Shown here: positions 1 through 7,202 of the stretch, piece by piece
Layout: each line of letters begins with the position of its first letter
Position numbering within the stretch: the stretch's first letter is position 1
From: Clostridia bacterium
GTDB lineage: Bacteria; Bacillota; Clostridia; UMGS1883
DNA: 11,995 nucleotides
NCBI GenBank assembly: GCA_017468215.1
Contig: JAFUJG010000051.1
Span: 1-11,995, forward strand
Direction: 5' to 3'
Program-made: the position numbers and the translations under genes
Notes under the pieces: generated by a model
Told to the model about the DNA's origin: nothing
What the model saw: the letters and a program-made list of their open reading frames with translations, nothing else
Database searches by the model: none

Positions 1-1
1 T

Positions 2-451
2 CCGATTAAGGTGTCGGAGATTGTGCTTGGCAAATATTTTGCGGCATTCAGCGTATTCCTTATGTCGGTTGCGGTGACACTTCCTTATGTATTGATAGCT
101 GCAGTCTGGGGAGATATTGCCTTTGGCGAAACCATTGCATCGTACCTTGGATATGTTCTTTTCGGCGCACTTCTGATTGCTTTGGGTCTTTTTATTTCAT
201 CCTTGACCGAAAGCCAGGTGGTTGCCGCAGTTCTTACATATGGTGTAACGCTTTTGTTGTTCTTTTCCTCACAGATAAGTGTTGGGATTGAATTTATAGA
301 CGCAATTATAAGCTTTTTGCAGATTTCGGAATGGAACGAAACATTTTCCATGGGCGTTATAGCACCCTCGGGAGTTATGTATTACGTATCCTTCACGGTT
401 TTGTTTTTGCTTTTGTCAATGCGGCAGATTGAAAGCCGCAGATGGAGGTAG
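2..451 (+). CDS. GldF-like ABC-2 type transporter permease, C-terminal part (5' end outside window)
   Basis: This is the last 149 codons of an ABC-2 family membrane permease. The frame is open from position 2 and reads PIKVSEIVLGKYFAAF, which matches the interior of GldF-type permeases, so the GTG at 11 is an internal valine codon and not the start. About four hydrophobic segments follow (near FSVFLMSVAVTLPYVLI, YLGYVLFGALLIALGLF, VVAAVLTYGVTLLLFFS and MYYVSFTVLFLLLSM), and the protein ends in a basic RRWR tail, a common ending in this family. In the known family the permease works with a cytoplasmic ATPase; that gene is not in the window and should lie upstream. The downstream GldG-like gene starts 6 bp after the stop, supporting a shared operon. 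The transported substrate is unknown. Family assignment is by recognised sequence pattern; the role in gliding known from Bacteroidetes should not be transferred. Confidence 0.85.
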   Translation, partial: PIKVSEIVLGKYFAAFSVFLMSVAVTLPYVLIAAVWGDIAFGETIASYLGYVLFGALLIALGLFISSLTESQVVAAVLTYGVTLLLFFSSQISVGIEFIDAIISFLQISEWNETFSMGVIAPSGVMYYVSFTVLFLLLSMRQIESRRWR

Positions 452-457
452 GCTGCA

Positions 458-1945
458 ATGAAAAAGACAAGTTCAAAAAATTTAAAGTTCAAGGTTAATA
501 ATGGTATTGTTGTGGCATTTGCAATTATAATTGTGATGCTTCTTAACGTGGTTACCGTCCTTACCGAAACAAAGTTCCCCAAGCTTAAAGCCGACCTTAC
601 CGTAAACAGCGTTACAAAAATCGGCAACGAAACACGGCAGGTGCTTCGCAACGTAGATGAAGGCGAAAATGACATTGAGCTTATTTATCTTACAGGCACG
701 GCTGATGCAAAGGAGAGAGTTGCAGGTATCCTGCAGCAGTACGATGCATACTCTGAGCGTGTTACATACAAAAGCGTGAATTATCACACCAATCCGGGCT
801 TTTTATCCTCCTACGGAATAAACTCCGATGCAAATGTTGACGGAAGCGTGCTTGTTGCACGAAAGGATAAAAGTAAGGCAAGAATAGTTGCAGCCTCCGA
901 CATGGAGATAACCTACAATAATAACACGGTATTTTTGCTTGAAAACCTTCTGACAAATGCCATAGGTGTTGTGGCAAGCGACAGACAGATGACTGTTTGC
1001 TTTACCACAGGTCATGGCGAAATTATCGAAAGCTTACAGACAAACCCTGTAACAGGCAGCGAGGAGCAGGGCGGTATTATGCTCATAAACCTTATAAAGA
1101 GCGAAAATATTGCCACATATCAGTACGACATTTCTACAGGCGAGATACCCGAAAGTATTGACCTTGTTATGATTATGTCACCTAAAACAGACTTTACCCA
1201 AAAGGAAATCGACACTTTAGATGACTACATGCTCAAGGGCGGCAATGTTGCCGTAGCATTAAGTTCCGGCGTAGTGCTCGAAAGACTTGAAGGTTATCTG
1301 GGAACATGGGGCGTAAAGGTAAATGATGATATTATCTCCGAAACCGATGCACAAAGCCGCTTTGACGAAAACGGTGTGTATTTCTACGCACATAAGACCC
1401 AGAGCGAAGCTGCTAAAGATATTGAAGGCAGAATCCTTGCCTCCTATGCAAAAACTCTGGAGCTTACTCCTACAGGGGACATTGAAGGCGAAGCAATCCT
1501 TACAAGCAGTTCGTCTGCAAACCGCATGCCTTTTACAGACGGCAGTATTGATGCCCAAAACGTGCAGCAGGGTCAGTTTAATATAGGCTACGTTCTTGAA
1601 AAGCCTCTTAATGGAAGCTTTGAAACTACATCAAAGCTCATTGTCACATCTACTGAGTCGGTATGGGGTATAACAAGAGATACAGTTACAAATTACGATG
1701 CACTTATATACTACTCTCTCTCTGAGCAGAGCTTAGGAAACGCCGATTTTGTTATGAATATGCTTTCTTATGTATTCGGCGAGGAGATACAGAGCATTTA
1801 TGTGCCTGTCAAGTCTCAGCAGGTGTCAATGCTTACAATGTCTGATGCTCAGGCAAAGGTTATGAGCCGTATGCTGGGTATAGTGGTACCCTTTATGATT
1901 ATTCTTGCAGGCGTTGTTGTGTGGCTTAAGAGGAGAAACAAGTAA
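458..1945 (+). CDS. GldG-like ABC transporter auxiliary protein (ABC_transp_aux family)
   Basis: The 495-residue protein has an N-terminal membrane segment (about residues 14-35), a large extracytoplasmic region, and a C-terminal membrane segment (about 473-490) followed by the basic tail KRRNK. This two-anchor layout and the start of the outer domain (KLKADLTVNSVTKIGNETRQ, resembling the usual 'D-T-x-N-x-y-x-L-s-x-t' pattern) fit the GldG/ABC_transp_aux family. Around residues 178-190 the run CFTTGHGE resembles the glycine-rich loop of the family's inner domain. It is preceded by a good ribosome binding site, GGAGGT at 444-449, eight bases from the ATG, and overlaps the next gene by one base (TAATG). 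In the family it partners the GldF permease; its biochemical activity is unknown. I am confident of the family and not of any substrate or physiological process. Confidence 0.85.
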   Translation: MKKTSSKNLKFKVNNGIVVAFAIIIVMLLNVVTVLTETKFPKLKADLTVNSVTKIGNETRQVLRNVDEGENDIELIYLTGTADAKERVAGILQQYDAYSERVTYKSVNYHTNPGFLSSYGINSDANVDGSVLVARKDKSKARIVAASDMEITYNNNTVFLLENLLTNAIGVVASDRQMTVCFTTGHGEIIESLQTNPVTGSEEQGGIMLINLIKSENIATYQYDISTGEIPESIDLVMIMSPKTDFTQKEIDTLDDYMLKGGNVAVALSSGVVLERLEGYLGTWGVKVNDDIISETDAQSRFDENGVYFYAHKTQSEAAKDIEGRILASYAKTLELTPTGDIEGEAILTSSSSANRMPFTDGSIDAQNVQQGQFNIGYVLEKPLNGSFETTSKLIVTSTESVWGITRDTVTNYDALIYYSLSEQSLGNADFVMNMLSYVFGEEIQSIYVPVKSQQVSMLTMSDAQAKVMSRMLGIVVPFMIILAGVVVWLKRRNK

Positions 1946-3192
1946 TGAGCGTTAGAAGTATTGTTATAAAGGCGGTTGCCTGCTTTGCCATAGTGCTTGT
2001 GCTTGGTGTATGTGCAGTATTTCTTCTTATGCCCGAGAGCGTTGAGGAAAAAAGTGAGCTTGAGGTTTTTTCGCTGGACGAAAAAAGCGTGGAAAAATTA
2101 ATAATAAACGGCGATGAAGACTTTTCACTATACAGGTCGGAAAAGGGCTGGGTAATGGAAGGCTATGAGAGCATTGAAGTAAAATCAACCTATGCTGACA
2201 CACTTGTAAAAAGTGTATGTAACCTCACTTCGCCCATGCTTGCATCTGAAAGTGGCGAAAACCCTGCTCAGTTCGGGTTTGATAATCCGAAAACAGAGAT
2301 TGAAATCTGCACAGCGAATTTTACCCAAAAATTACTTGTGGGCAACGCAAGCGGTGACTATTACTACGTAAAAAGAAAAAACGGCAGTGAAATATATCTT
2401 GTAAGACATGATGATTTGTACATGGTCCTTACAGATAAAATTAAATATCTTGACAATAGTGTTATTTCGGTTGAAGCAGACAAGGTTGATGCCATAAGCT
2501 TTGGCGATATTTCCCTTGCACGTGAAGGCGACGGCTGGATGATGTTAAAGCCTTATAACCACGCTGCAGACCCGGATAAGGTAGAGGCGCTTATAGTTGA
2601 CCCTCTTGCCTTGGTAACAGGCAGCGAAATTGTACCCCGGGTAAATGTAACAGACAGTGAAAGCTATACCCTTAAAATTTACCTTACTGACGGAAGCTTA
2701 CTTGCCTACAAAATCTGCGGAGAGTATATTATCCCTGAGGATGGACTGTATGCCTACCGTGCTGAAAACGGTGCACTCAGCTTTCTTGAAACTTTGAGCT
2801 TTGATATTGCCCTTAAATATGTGGCACCCATAGCCATAAATACGGTTGCCGCAATTGATTTTGAGTGGCAGGGGGCAAAGGTGCAGCTTGCAATTGATGC
2901 ACCCCGGAGCGAGGCTCCCATTTTTTATAAGGATGGGGCAGAGGTTTCCGAGACAGGCTTCAGAAGCTTTTATCAGTCCCTTATGGGGCTGACCTTCTCA
3001 ACGGAAGGCGTAGCCGAGGGTGATTGTGAGTATAAAATTGTGTTTACAAAAACAGACACCGAAAAATACACGGTTGAGTTTATTTCGGCATCAGAGAGCG
3101 AGTTTGCGGTAAAGCTTAACGGAACAACAAATTTCCTTATAAATAAAAAAGCTGTTACAGATATTTTCTCAAAACTGAAAAACATACAATAA
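1945..3192 (+). CDS. DUF4340 domain membrane-anchored protein
   Basis: The 415-residue protein has one N-terminal membrane anchor (about residues 8-29) and a long extracytoplasmic part. Residues 41-75 (FSLDEKSVEKLIINGDEDFSL then RSEKGWVME) carry the DUF4340 pattern of a beta-rich repeat containing 'G-W'. Residues 109-155 contain the FGFDNP, LLVGN and DYYYVK steps typical of the family, followed by SEIYLV. A second, weaker repeat begins near residue 174 (DKVDAISFGDISLAREGDGWMM). DUF4340 proteins are commonly encoded right after GldF/GldG-like genes, as here, and probably form part of the same envelope complex; no catalytic activity is known to me. AGGAGA at 1931-1936 serves as the ribosome binding site, and the start overlaps the previous stop by one base. 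There is no lipobox cysteine, so it is anchored by the helix and not lipidated. A terminator hairpin begins within its stop codon. Confidence 0.82.
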   Translation: MSVRSIVIKAVACFAIVLVLGVCAVFLLMPESVEEKSELEVFSLDEKSVEKLIINGDEDFSLYRSEKGWVMEGYESIEVKSTYADTLVKSVCNLTSPMLASESGENPAQFGFDNPKTEIEICTANFTQKLLVGNASGDYYYVKRKNGSEIYLVRHDDLYMVLTDKIKYLDNSVISVEADKVDAISFGDISLAREGDGWMMLKPYNHAADPDKVEALIVDPLALVTGSEIVPRVNVTDSESYTLKIYLTDGSLLAYKICGEYIIPEDGLYAYRAENGALSFLETLSFDIALKYVAPIAINTVAAIDFEWQGAKVQLAIDAPRSEAPIFYKDGAEVSETGFRSFYQSLMGLTFSTEGVAEGDCEYKIVFTKTDTEKYTVEFISASESEFAVKLNGTTNFLINKKAVTDIFSKLKNIQ

Positions 3193-3224
3193 TAAAAAGG
3201 CGTGCAACAGCACGCCTTTTTATT
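3191..3224 (+). terminator. Rho-independent terminator of the GldF/GldG/DUF4340 unit
   Basis: A perfect 15-bp stem (left arm 3191-3205, right arm 3210-3224) closes on a four-base AACA loop. The core is GGCGTGC/GCACGCC, flanked by an A-run on the left and TTTTTATT on the right. Because both sides carry the A/T tracts it could stop transcription from either direction. The left arm includes the last two bases of the TAA stop of the DUF4340 gene. Confidence 0.93.
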
Positions 3225-3256
3225 GACAAAATGAGCGAAATCAACTAATATATAAT
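3223..3256 (+). promoter_or_regulatory. Sigma-A type promoter for the MBOAT operon
   Basis: TTGACA at 3223-3228 is a consensus -35 box. TAATAT at 3246-3251 lies exactly 17 bp downstream as a good -10 box; a perfect TATAAT at 3251-3256 is also present but at 22 bp, which is too far for this -35. Transcription would start near 3258, leaving a leader of about 30 bases before the MBOAT start codon. The -35 box shares two bases with the upstream terminator. Called from sequence only. Confidence 0.75.
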
Positions 3257-3276
3257 TGACGAATTATGTAGTTAAC

Positions 3277-3281
3277 GGAGG
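3277..3281 (+). promoter_or_regulatory. Ribosome binding site of the MBOAT gene
   Basis: GGAGG with a six-base spacer to the ATG at 3288. It fixes the start codon of the acyltransferase gene. Confidence 0.85.
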
Positions 3282-3287
3282 CAAGCA

Positions 3288-4760
3288 ATGCTTTTTAATT
3301 CATTGGAATTTCTGATATTTTTTCCTGTTGTAACACTTTTATATTTTGCTATTCCCCACAAGGTAAGATACATATGGCTTCTTGTTGCAAGCTATTTCTT
3401 TTATATGTGCTGGAATCCCAAATATGCACTTTTAATGGCCTTTTCAACCCTGAGCACATATGCGGCAGGCGTGTTGATTGACAAAAGCAGTAAAACCTTG
3501 CATAAAAAACTTTGGGTGGCACTGAGCTTTACAATTAACATTGCCATACTGTTTTTCTTCAAGTATTTTGATTTTGCAATCGACAACCTTAACGCAGTTT
3601 TATCCCTGGGTGGCTTTGAGCTGGTAAACCCTGCCTTTGATGTTATTTTGCCTGTGGGCATATCCTTCTATACTTTCCAGGCATTGGGATACACTGTTGA
3701 TGTGTACCGCAAGGATATCAAAGCCGAGAAAAACGTTTTAAGGTATGCACTTTTCGTATCGTTCTTTCCGCAACTAGTGGCAGGCCCCATCGAAAGAAGC
3801 GGCAACCTTATAAAGCAGCTTCGGGAAAGACATTATTTTAACACAAAAAGAGTTGCAAACGGTATGATGCTTATGCTGTGGGGCTTTTTTGAAAAGCTTG
3901 TAATTGCAGACCGTGCGGCATACGTGGTAGACACTGTTTACAACAATTACACCCAGCACACAGGTCTTACCCTTGCTCTTGCAACGGTTTTGTTTGCCTT
4001 CCAGATTTATTGCGACTTTGCCAGCTACTCCGACATTGCTCGAGGTGCGGCACAGGTTATGGGCTTTGACCTGATGAAAAATTTCGAAACTCCGTATTTT
4101 GCAAAAAGCGTGAGCGAGTTCTGGAGAAGATGGCATATTTCTCTTTCCACCTGGTTCCGTGATTATCTCTACATCCCTTTAGGCGGCAACAGACGAGGCA
4201 GAGCCAGAAAGTACTTTAACCTTTTTGTGGTATTCCTTTTAAGCGGTCTCTGGCACGGTGCAAGCTGGAACTATGTTATCTGGGGCGCACTGAACGGTTT
4301 TTACCAGATTGTCGGCGATATGACAAAGGGCATAAGACGGAAAATTTCAAACAAGCTTCAGCTTGACAGAGAGGTTTTCTCCAACAAGCTCATGAAGGTT
4401 ATTGTAACCTTTGTCTTGATAAACTTTTCCTGGATATTTTTCCGTGCAGAAAGCTTTACTGCAGCAATGACCATTGTTAAGAATATGTTCTCAGAATTCA
4501 ATTTGTGGATACTTACCGACGGAACGCTCTTTACCCTGGGTCTTGATGCAAAGGACATGTTTGTACTTTTATTATCCCTTGCGGTATTGCTTATTGTCAG
4601 CATTATGAAGTACAAAGGTGTTATGATTCGTGACACTCTGGCAAAGCAGGGTATATGGTTCAGATATCTTGTGTACCTTGCAGGTATTTTTGCAGTTCTG
4701 ATTTTTGGTATTTACGGCCCCACCTATGATGCCAGCCAGTTTATATATTTCCAGTTTTAA
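3288..4760 (+). CDS. MBOAT family O-acyltransferase (AlgI-like)
   Basis: A 490-residue polytopic membrane protein of normal length for AlgI/DltB-type MBOAT enzymes, which move acyl (usually acetyl) groups across the membrane for transfer to exported glycans. Family landmarks are all present: LPVGISFYTFQALGYTVDVY (121-140), FPQLVAGPIER (160-170), FQIYCDFASYSDIARG (238-253), EFWRRWHISLSTWFRDYLY (277-295) then IPLGGNRRG, and GLWHGASW (320-327). His323 in the LWHG motif is the expected catalytic histidine, and His283 is the second conserved one. It has its own promoter and ribosome binding site. The next gene encodes a membrane-anchored SGNH-like protein, the usual extracellular partner that places the acetyl group on the polymer. 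The acceptor polymer cannot be read from this window, as no glycan-synthesis genes are present. DltB is less likely because no dltA, dltC or dltD neighbours are seen. Confidence 0.93.
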   Translation: MLFNSLEFLIFFPVVTLLYFAIPHKVRYIWLLVASYFFYMCWNPKYALLMAFSTLSTYAAGVLIDKSSKTLHKKLWVALSFTINIAILFFFKYFDFAIDNLNAVLSLGGFELVNPAFDVILPVGISFYTFQALGYTVDVYRKDIKAEKNVLRYALFVSFFPQLVAGPIERSGNLIKQLRERHYFNTKRVANGMMLMLWGFFEKLVIADRAAYVVDTVYNNYTQHTGLTLALATVLFAFQIYCDFASYSDIARGAAQVMGFDLMKNFETPYFAKSVSEFWRRWHISLSTWFRDYLYIPLGGNRRGRARKYFNLFVVFLLSGLWHGASWNYVIWGALNGFYQIVGDMTKGIRRKISNKLQLDREVFSNKLMKVIVTFVLINFSWIFFRAESFTAAMTIVKNMFSEFNLWILTDGTLFTLGLDAKDMFVLLLSLAVLLIVSIMKYKGVMIRDTLAKQGIWFRYLVYLAGIFAVLIFGIYGPTYDASQFIYFQF

Positions 4761-4793
4761 AGTGAATAGTCAATGCGTGGGATTTAGACGGCT

Positions 4794-4823
4794 TTGATTA
4801 GGTAATTGCAACACTTTTACAAT
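4794..4823 (+). promoter_or_regulatory. Possible internal promoter upstream of the SGNH gene
   Basis: TTGATT at 4794-4799 and TACAAT at 4818-4823 are separated by 18 bp, each a near match to the sigma-A consensus. A transcript would begin near 4830, just where the inverted repeat starts, and would exclude any translation start at 4806. This is a moderate match in AT-rich DNA and may be chance. Confidence 0.35.
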
Positions 4824-4825
4824 GA

Positions 4826-4903
4826 ACAGGGACACTCCTGTTTTGTTAAAACTATTTGGTACAAACATTTTAGGCTAAATGTGGGTCAGGAATGTCCCAT
4901 GTT
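4826..4903. repeat. Short inverted-repeat element with GGGACA-type ends
   Basis: The left arm GGGACACTCCTG (4829-4840) and right arm CAGGAATGTCCC (4887-4898) are inverted repeats matching at 11 of 12 positions, with AACA/TGTT just outside after a one-base slip. Between them a second inverted repeat, ACATTT (4865-4870) and AAATGT (4877-4882), would form an inner hairpin. The left arm is also partly palindromic by itself (ACAGG..CCTGT). The nested design resembles REP-like or miniature transposable elements, and I recall GGGACA/TGTCCC ends of this sort near IS200-like transposases, but no transposase is in the window. It could instead be a structured leader of the SGNH mRNA. Confidence 0.55.
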
Positions 4904-4934
4904 GTGGTTTTTAGTGAGTTTGTGGGTGAAATTT

Positions 4935-5885
4935 ATGAAGATAATAGTATTTGAAAATTTAAAGAAAATAGCAAAGGCGGCACTGTTCATCCTGCTCTTT
5001 ATCCTGCTTTACACCTCAAGCCGTGAGGTGCTCCGTGATAAGAGCGAGAGCGAGGCCTTGGGCAGAATATTCACCATGCCTGACGAGAGCTATGATGTTG
5101 TTCTTGCAGGCCCCAGCCATATTCAGTACGGCATCCAGCCTAAAATCCTGGCAGACGAATACGGTATAAAGGCGTGCAACACTGCAACGGCAGCACAGAG
5201 TATGCCTACCACATACTACGTTGTTAAGGAAATGGTCGAGAGACATTCGCCGGATATTGTTGTGGTGGATTTGTTCTGCTTGTTCTATCCCGATAATTAT
5301 TTTACGCCTACAAGATTCCATCAGGCGATAGATAATTTCCCCCTTGGAAAAACAAAAACAGAGGCAATTTTAGACCTGGTGCCTCAGGGCGAGAGCGAGT
5401 TTTTTGCAAACTATATGCTCTACCACGGCAGATGGAAGTCGCTCACACGCTATGATTACACCGTGCAGCAGGAGTTTGACGAAACAAGCCAGATACTTGA
5501 AGTGACAACACCCTTTGAGAACGATTTTGTGCCCTTGGATGAAAATGTTACAGGCAATATTCCCTCCGTACCACTTGAATATCTGGAAAAGCTTGTTACA
5601 CTATGTAAGGAAACAGAAACAGAGCTTATACTGACTGTTATACCCTACCGTGCAGATGTAGATAACAATGGCGTGACAGGTGCTTACCAGCAGAGCCTTT
5701 ACAACAGCGTAAAGGTGCTTGCCGAAACCTGGGGTGTAGAGTATATAAATCTTTTGCATCACCTTGATGAAATCGGATTTGATTTTCAGACCGACATGGC
5801 AGAGTTCAGCCATCTTAATGTGTCGGGCAGTGAAAAGGTGAGCCGCATTTGGGGCAAACTACTTAATGACAGATTGGAAAACTGA
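4935..5885 (+). CDS. Membrane-anchored SGNH-like protein, partner of MBOAT acyltransferase
   Basis: I start this 316-residue protein at the ATG at 4935, giving a short basic N-terminus and a signal-anchor helix (about residues 15-27, KAALFILLFILLY). An open frame reaches back to an ATT-overlapping ATG region near 4806, but those 43 extra residues are translated from the inverted-repeat element and have no protein-like character. The family signature is AGPSHIQYGI (58-67) with Ser61 as the likely nucleophile, and a C-terminal DMAEFSHLNVSG block (287-298) with His293 as the likely catalytic base and Asp287 or Glu290 nearby. Family members paired with MBOAT proteins act outside the membrane, completing O-acetylation of a polysaccharide, in the manner of AlgJ/AlgX. 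The nucleophile block is GPSH here, where many relatives have G-S/T-S-H. The ribosome binding site is weak (GGGTGA, 4924-4929). Assignment to the SGNH fold is by motif and context; substrate unknown. Confidence 0.75.
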   Translation: MKIIVFENLKKIAKAALFILLFILLYTSSREVLRDKSESEALGRIFTMPDESYDVVLAGPSHIQYGIQPKILADEYGIKACNTATAAQSMPTTYYVVKEMVERHSPDIVVVDLFCLFYPDNYFTPTRFHQAIDNFPLGKTKTEAILDLVPQGESEFFANYMLYHGRWKSLTRYDYTVQQEFDETSQILEVTTPFENDFVPLDENVTGNIPSVPLEYLEKLVTLCKETETELILTVIPYRADVDNNGVTGAYQQSLYNSVKVLAETWGVEYINLLHHLDEIGFDFQTDMAEFSHLNVSGSEKVSRIWGKLLNDRLEN

Positions 5886-5886
5886 T

Positions 5887-7191
5887 ATGAAAAAAAACGA
5901 GATTAAGCATGTTTTACCGGGGTCAATAGCCGAGGAAATCGGCCTTGAACCCGGCGACGTGATTTTAAAAATCAATAACAACGAAATCAAGGATATTCTT
6001 GACTATCGTTTTTTGATGAGCGACGAAGAAATTCTTCTTACGGTGCTTACAAAGCAGGGAGAAGAAGTAGAGGTTGAAATCGAAAAGGAAGTTTACGAGG
6101 ATTTGGGTGTTGAGTTTGAATCCGGTCTTATTGACACAGCTAAGAGCTGTGCCAACCGATGTGTAGTCTGCTTTATTGACCAGCTTCCCAAGGGTATGCG
6201 TGAGACCTTGTACTTCAAGGACGATGATACCAGGCTTTCGTTTTTTCAGGGCAACTATGTAACCCTTACAAATGTTCCCGAAAAGGAAATCGACCGCTTT
6301 ATCAGTATGCATGTAAGCCCTATTAATGTTTCGGTGCATACAACAAATCCTGCCTTAAGGGTTGAAATGCTCAAAAACAAAAACGCAGGCAACATTATGG
6401 AAAGGCTTACAAAGCTTTCTGACAACGGCATACTTTTAAACGCTCAGATTGTTCTTTGCCCGGGAATAAACGACGGTTCCGAGCTTGACAGAACACTTTC
6501 GGATTTGCTTACCTTAGGTCACATACGCAGCGTGAGCATTGTGCCCATCGGCAAAACAAAGCACCGTGACGGACTTTGTGAAATCCCCTCGGTTGATAAA
6601 GAAAAGGCAACATTGGTGCTTGAGCAGGTTGAAGCCTGGCAGAAAAAGGCTCTTGAAAAAACAGGCTCAAGACTGTTTTTCGCATCTGACGAGTTTTACC
6701 TTAAGGCCGAAAGGGAAATCCCGTCAGCTGACGAGTATGAGCAGTTCCCGCAGATTGAAAACGGAGTTGGTCTGATTGCAAGCATGAAGGAGGAATTCTT
6801 CATGGCATTAAAGGAGAACTATACTCTCACACAGCCCAGAAGGGTAAGTGTTGCAACAGGTGCATCGGCGTTTAATTTTATTAAATCTATTGCAAAAGAA
6901 GCGGAAAACAGGTATAATAACCTAAAGGTAGATGTATACGAAATCACAAACAATTTCTTCGGTGAGGAAATTACAGTAGCAGGTCTTTTATGCGGCTGCG
7001 ATATTTTATCCCAGCTCAAAGGAAAGCCTCTGGGCGACTGCCTGCTGATTTCAAAATGCATGCTCCGTGATTCGAGCAATGTTTTGCTTGATGATATTAC
7101 AGTTGACGACATACAACAAGAGCTTGGTGTGAAGGTGTTAGCCGTTGAAAATGACGGGTACGAATTTTTAGAGGCTCTTTTGGGAATTTAG
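5887..7191 (+). CDS. DUF512 family protein: PDZ domain plus radical-SAM-like iron-sulfur domain
   Basis: The 434-residue protein begins with a PDZ-like domain containing PGSIAEEIGLEPGD (11-24), followed by a central domain with the cysteine motif CANRCVVC (Cys88, Cys92, Cys95; CX3CX2C spacing as in radical SAM enzymes) and then FIDQLPKGMR. The C-terminal DUF512 part holds VAGLLCGCDILSQLKG (364-379) and LLDDITVDD (397-405 region). This arrangement is typical of the family, whose reaction is not known to me; by motif it should bind a 4Fe-4S cluster and perhaps S-adenosylmethionine. I chose the ATG at 5887 because relatives begin a few residues before the PDZ motif; an in-frame ATG at 5866 would add seven residues and overlap the previous gene by 20 bases. 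The start has no strong ribosome binding site, so coupling to the SGNH gene, which stops one base before it, is likely. The gene directly precedes der. Confidence 0.88.
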   Translation: MKKNEIKHVLPGSIAEEIGLEPGDVILKINNNEIKDILDYRFLMSDEEILLTVLTKQGEEVEVEIEKEVYEDLGVEFESGLIDTAKSCANRCVVCFIDQLPKGMRETLYFKDDDTRLSFFQGNYVTLTNVPEKEIDRFISMHVSPINVSVHTTNPALRVEMLKNKNAGNIMERLTKLSDNGILLNAQIVLCPGINDGSELDRTLSDLLTLGHIRSVSIVPIGKTKHRDGLCEIPSVDKEKATLVLEQVEAWQKKALEKTGSRLFFASDEFYLKAEREIPSADEYEQFPQIENGVGLIASMKEEFFMALKENYTLTQPRRVSVATGASAFNFIKSIAKEAENRYNNLKVDVYEITNNFFGEEITVAGLLCGCDILSQLKGKPLGDCLLISKCMLRDSSNVLLDDITVDDIQQELGVKVLAVENDGYEFLEALLGI

Positions 7192-7198
7192 GAGGTGG
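7191..7198 (+). promoter_or_regulatory. Strong ribosome binding site selecting the GTG start of der
   Basis: GGAGGTGG lies four bases before the GTG at 7203, and its first base is the last base of the DUF512 stop codon. It supports GTG as the start; no nearer in-frame ATG precedes the first G-domain. Confidence 0.85.
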
Positions 7199-7202
7199 TA
7201 GT

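Larger units (their letters stand above)
4761..4934 (+). other. Intergenic gap between MBOAT and SGNH genes
   Basis: This 174-bp gap is much longer than any other in the window. It has no convincing gene. It holds a plausible promoter (4794-4823), an inverted-repeat element (4826-4903) and a weak ribosome binding site, GGGTGA at 4924-4929. No obvious terminator follows the MBOAT stop, so read-through from the upstream promoter is likely. Confidence 0.7.

Noticed and set aside
1..451. GTG at 11 as a true gene start
   Set aside because: The frame is open upstream to the window edge and reads as family sequence (PIKV) before the GTG, so the gene is simply cut by the window.
3241..3276. Possible operator palindrome around the -10 region of the MBOAT promoter (TCAACTA...TAGTTAA)
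   Set aside because: Only partial matches with several mismatches in AT-rich DNA; not better than chance by eye.
4806..4934. N-terminal extension of the SGNH-like protein from an ATG-like start at 4806
   Set aside because: The added 43 residues come from the inverted-repeat element, lack a ribosome binding site, and would place the signal-anchor helix far from the N-terminus. The ATG at 4935 gives a normal anchor.
5866..5886. Earlier ATG at 5866 for the DUF512 gene
   Set aside because: It would add seven residues (MTDWKTD) not expected before the PDZ domain and overlap the previous gene by 20 bases. It cannot be fully excluded because neither start has a strong ribosome binding site.
5965..6339. 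Minus-strand open frame of 124 codons opposite the DUF512 gene
   Set aside because: It lies antisense to the conserved cysteine region and shows no domain signature.
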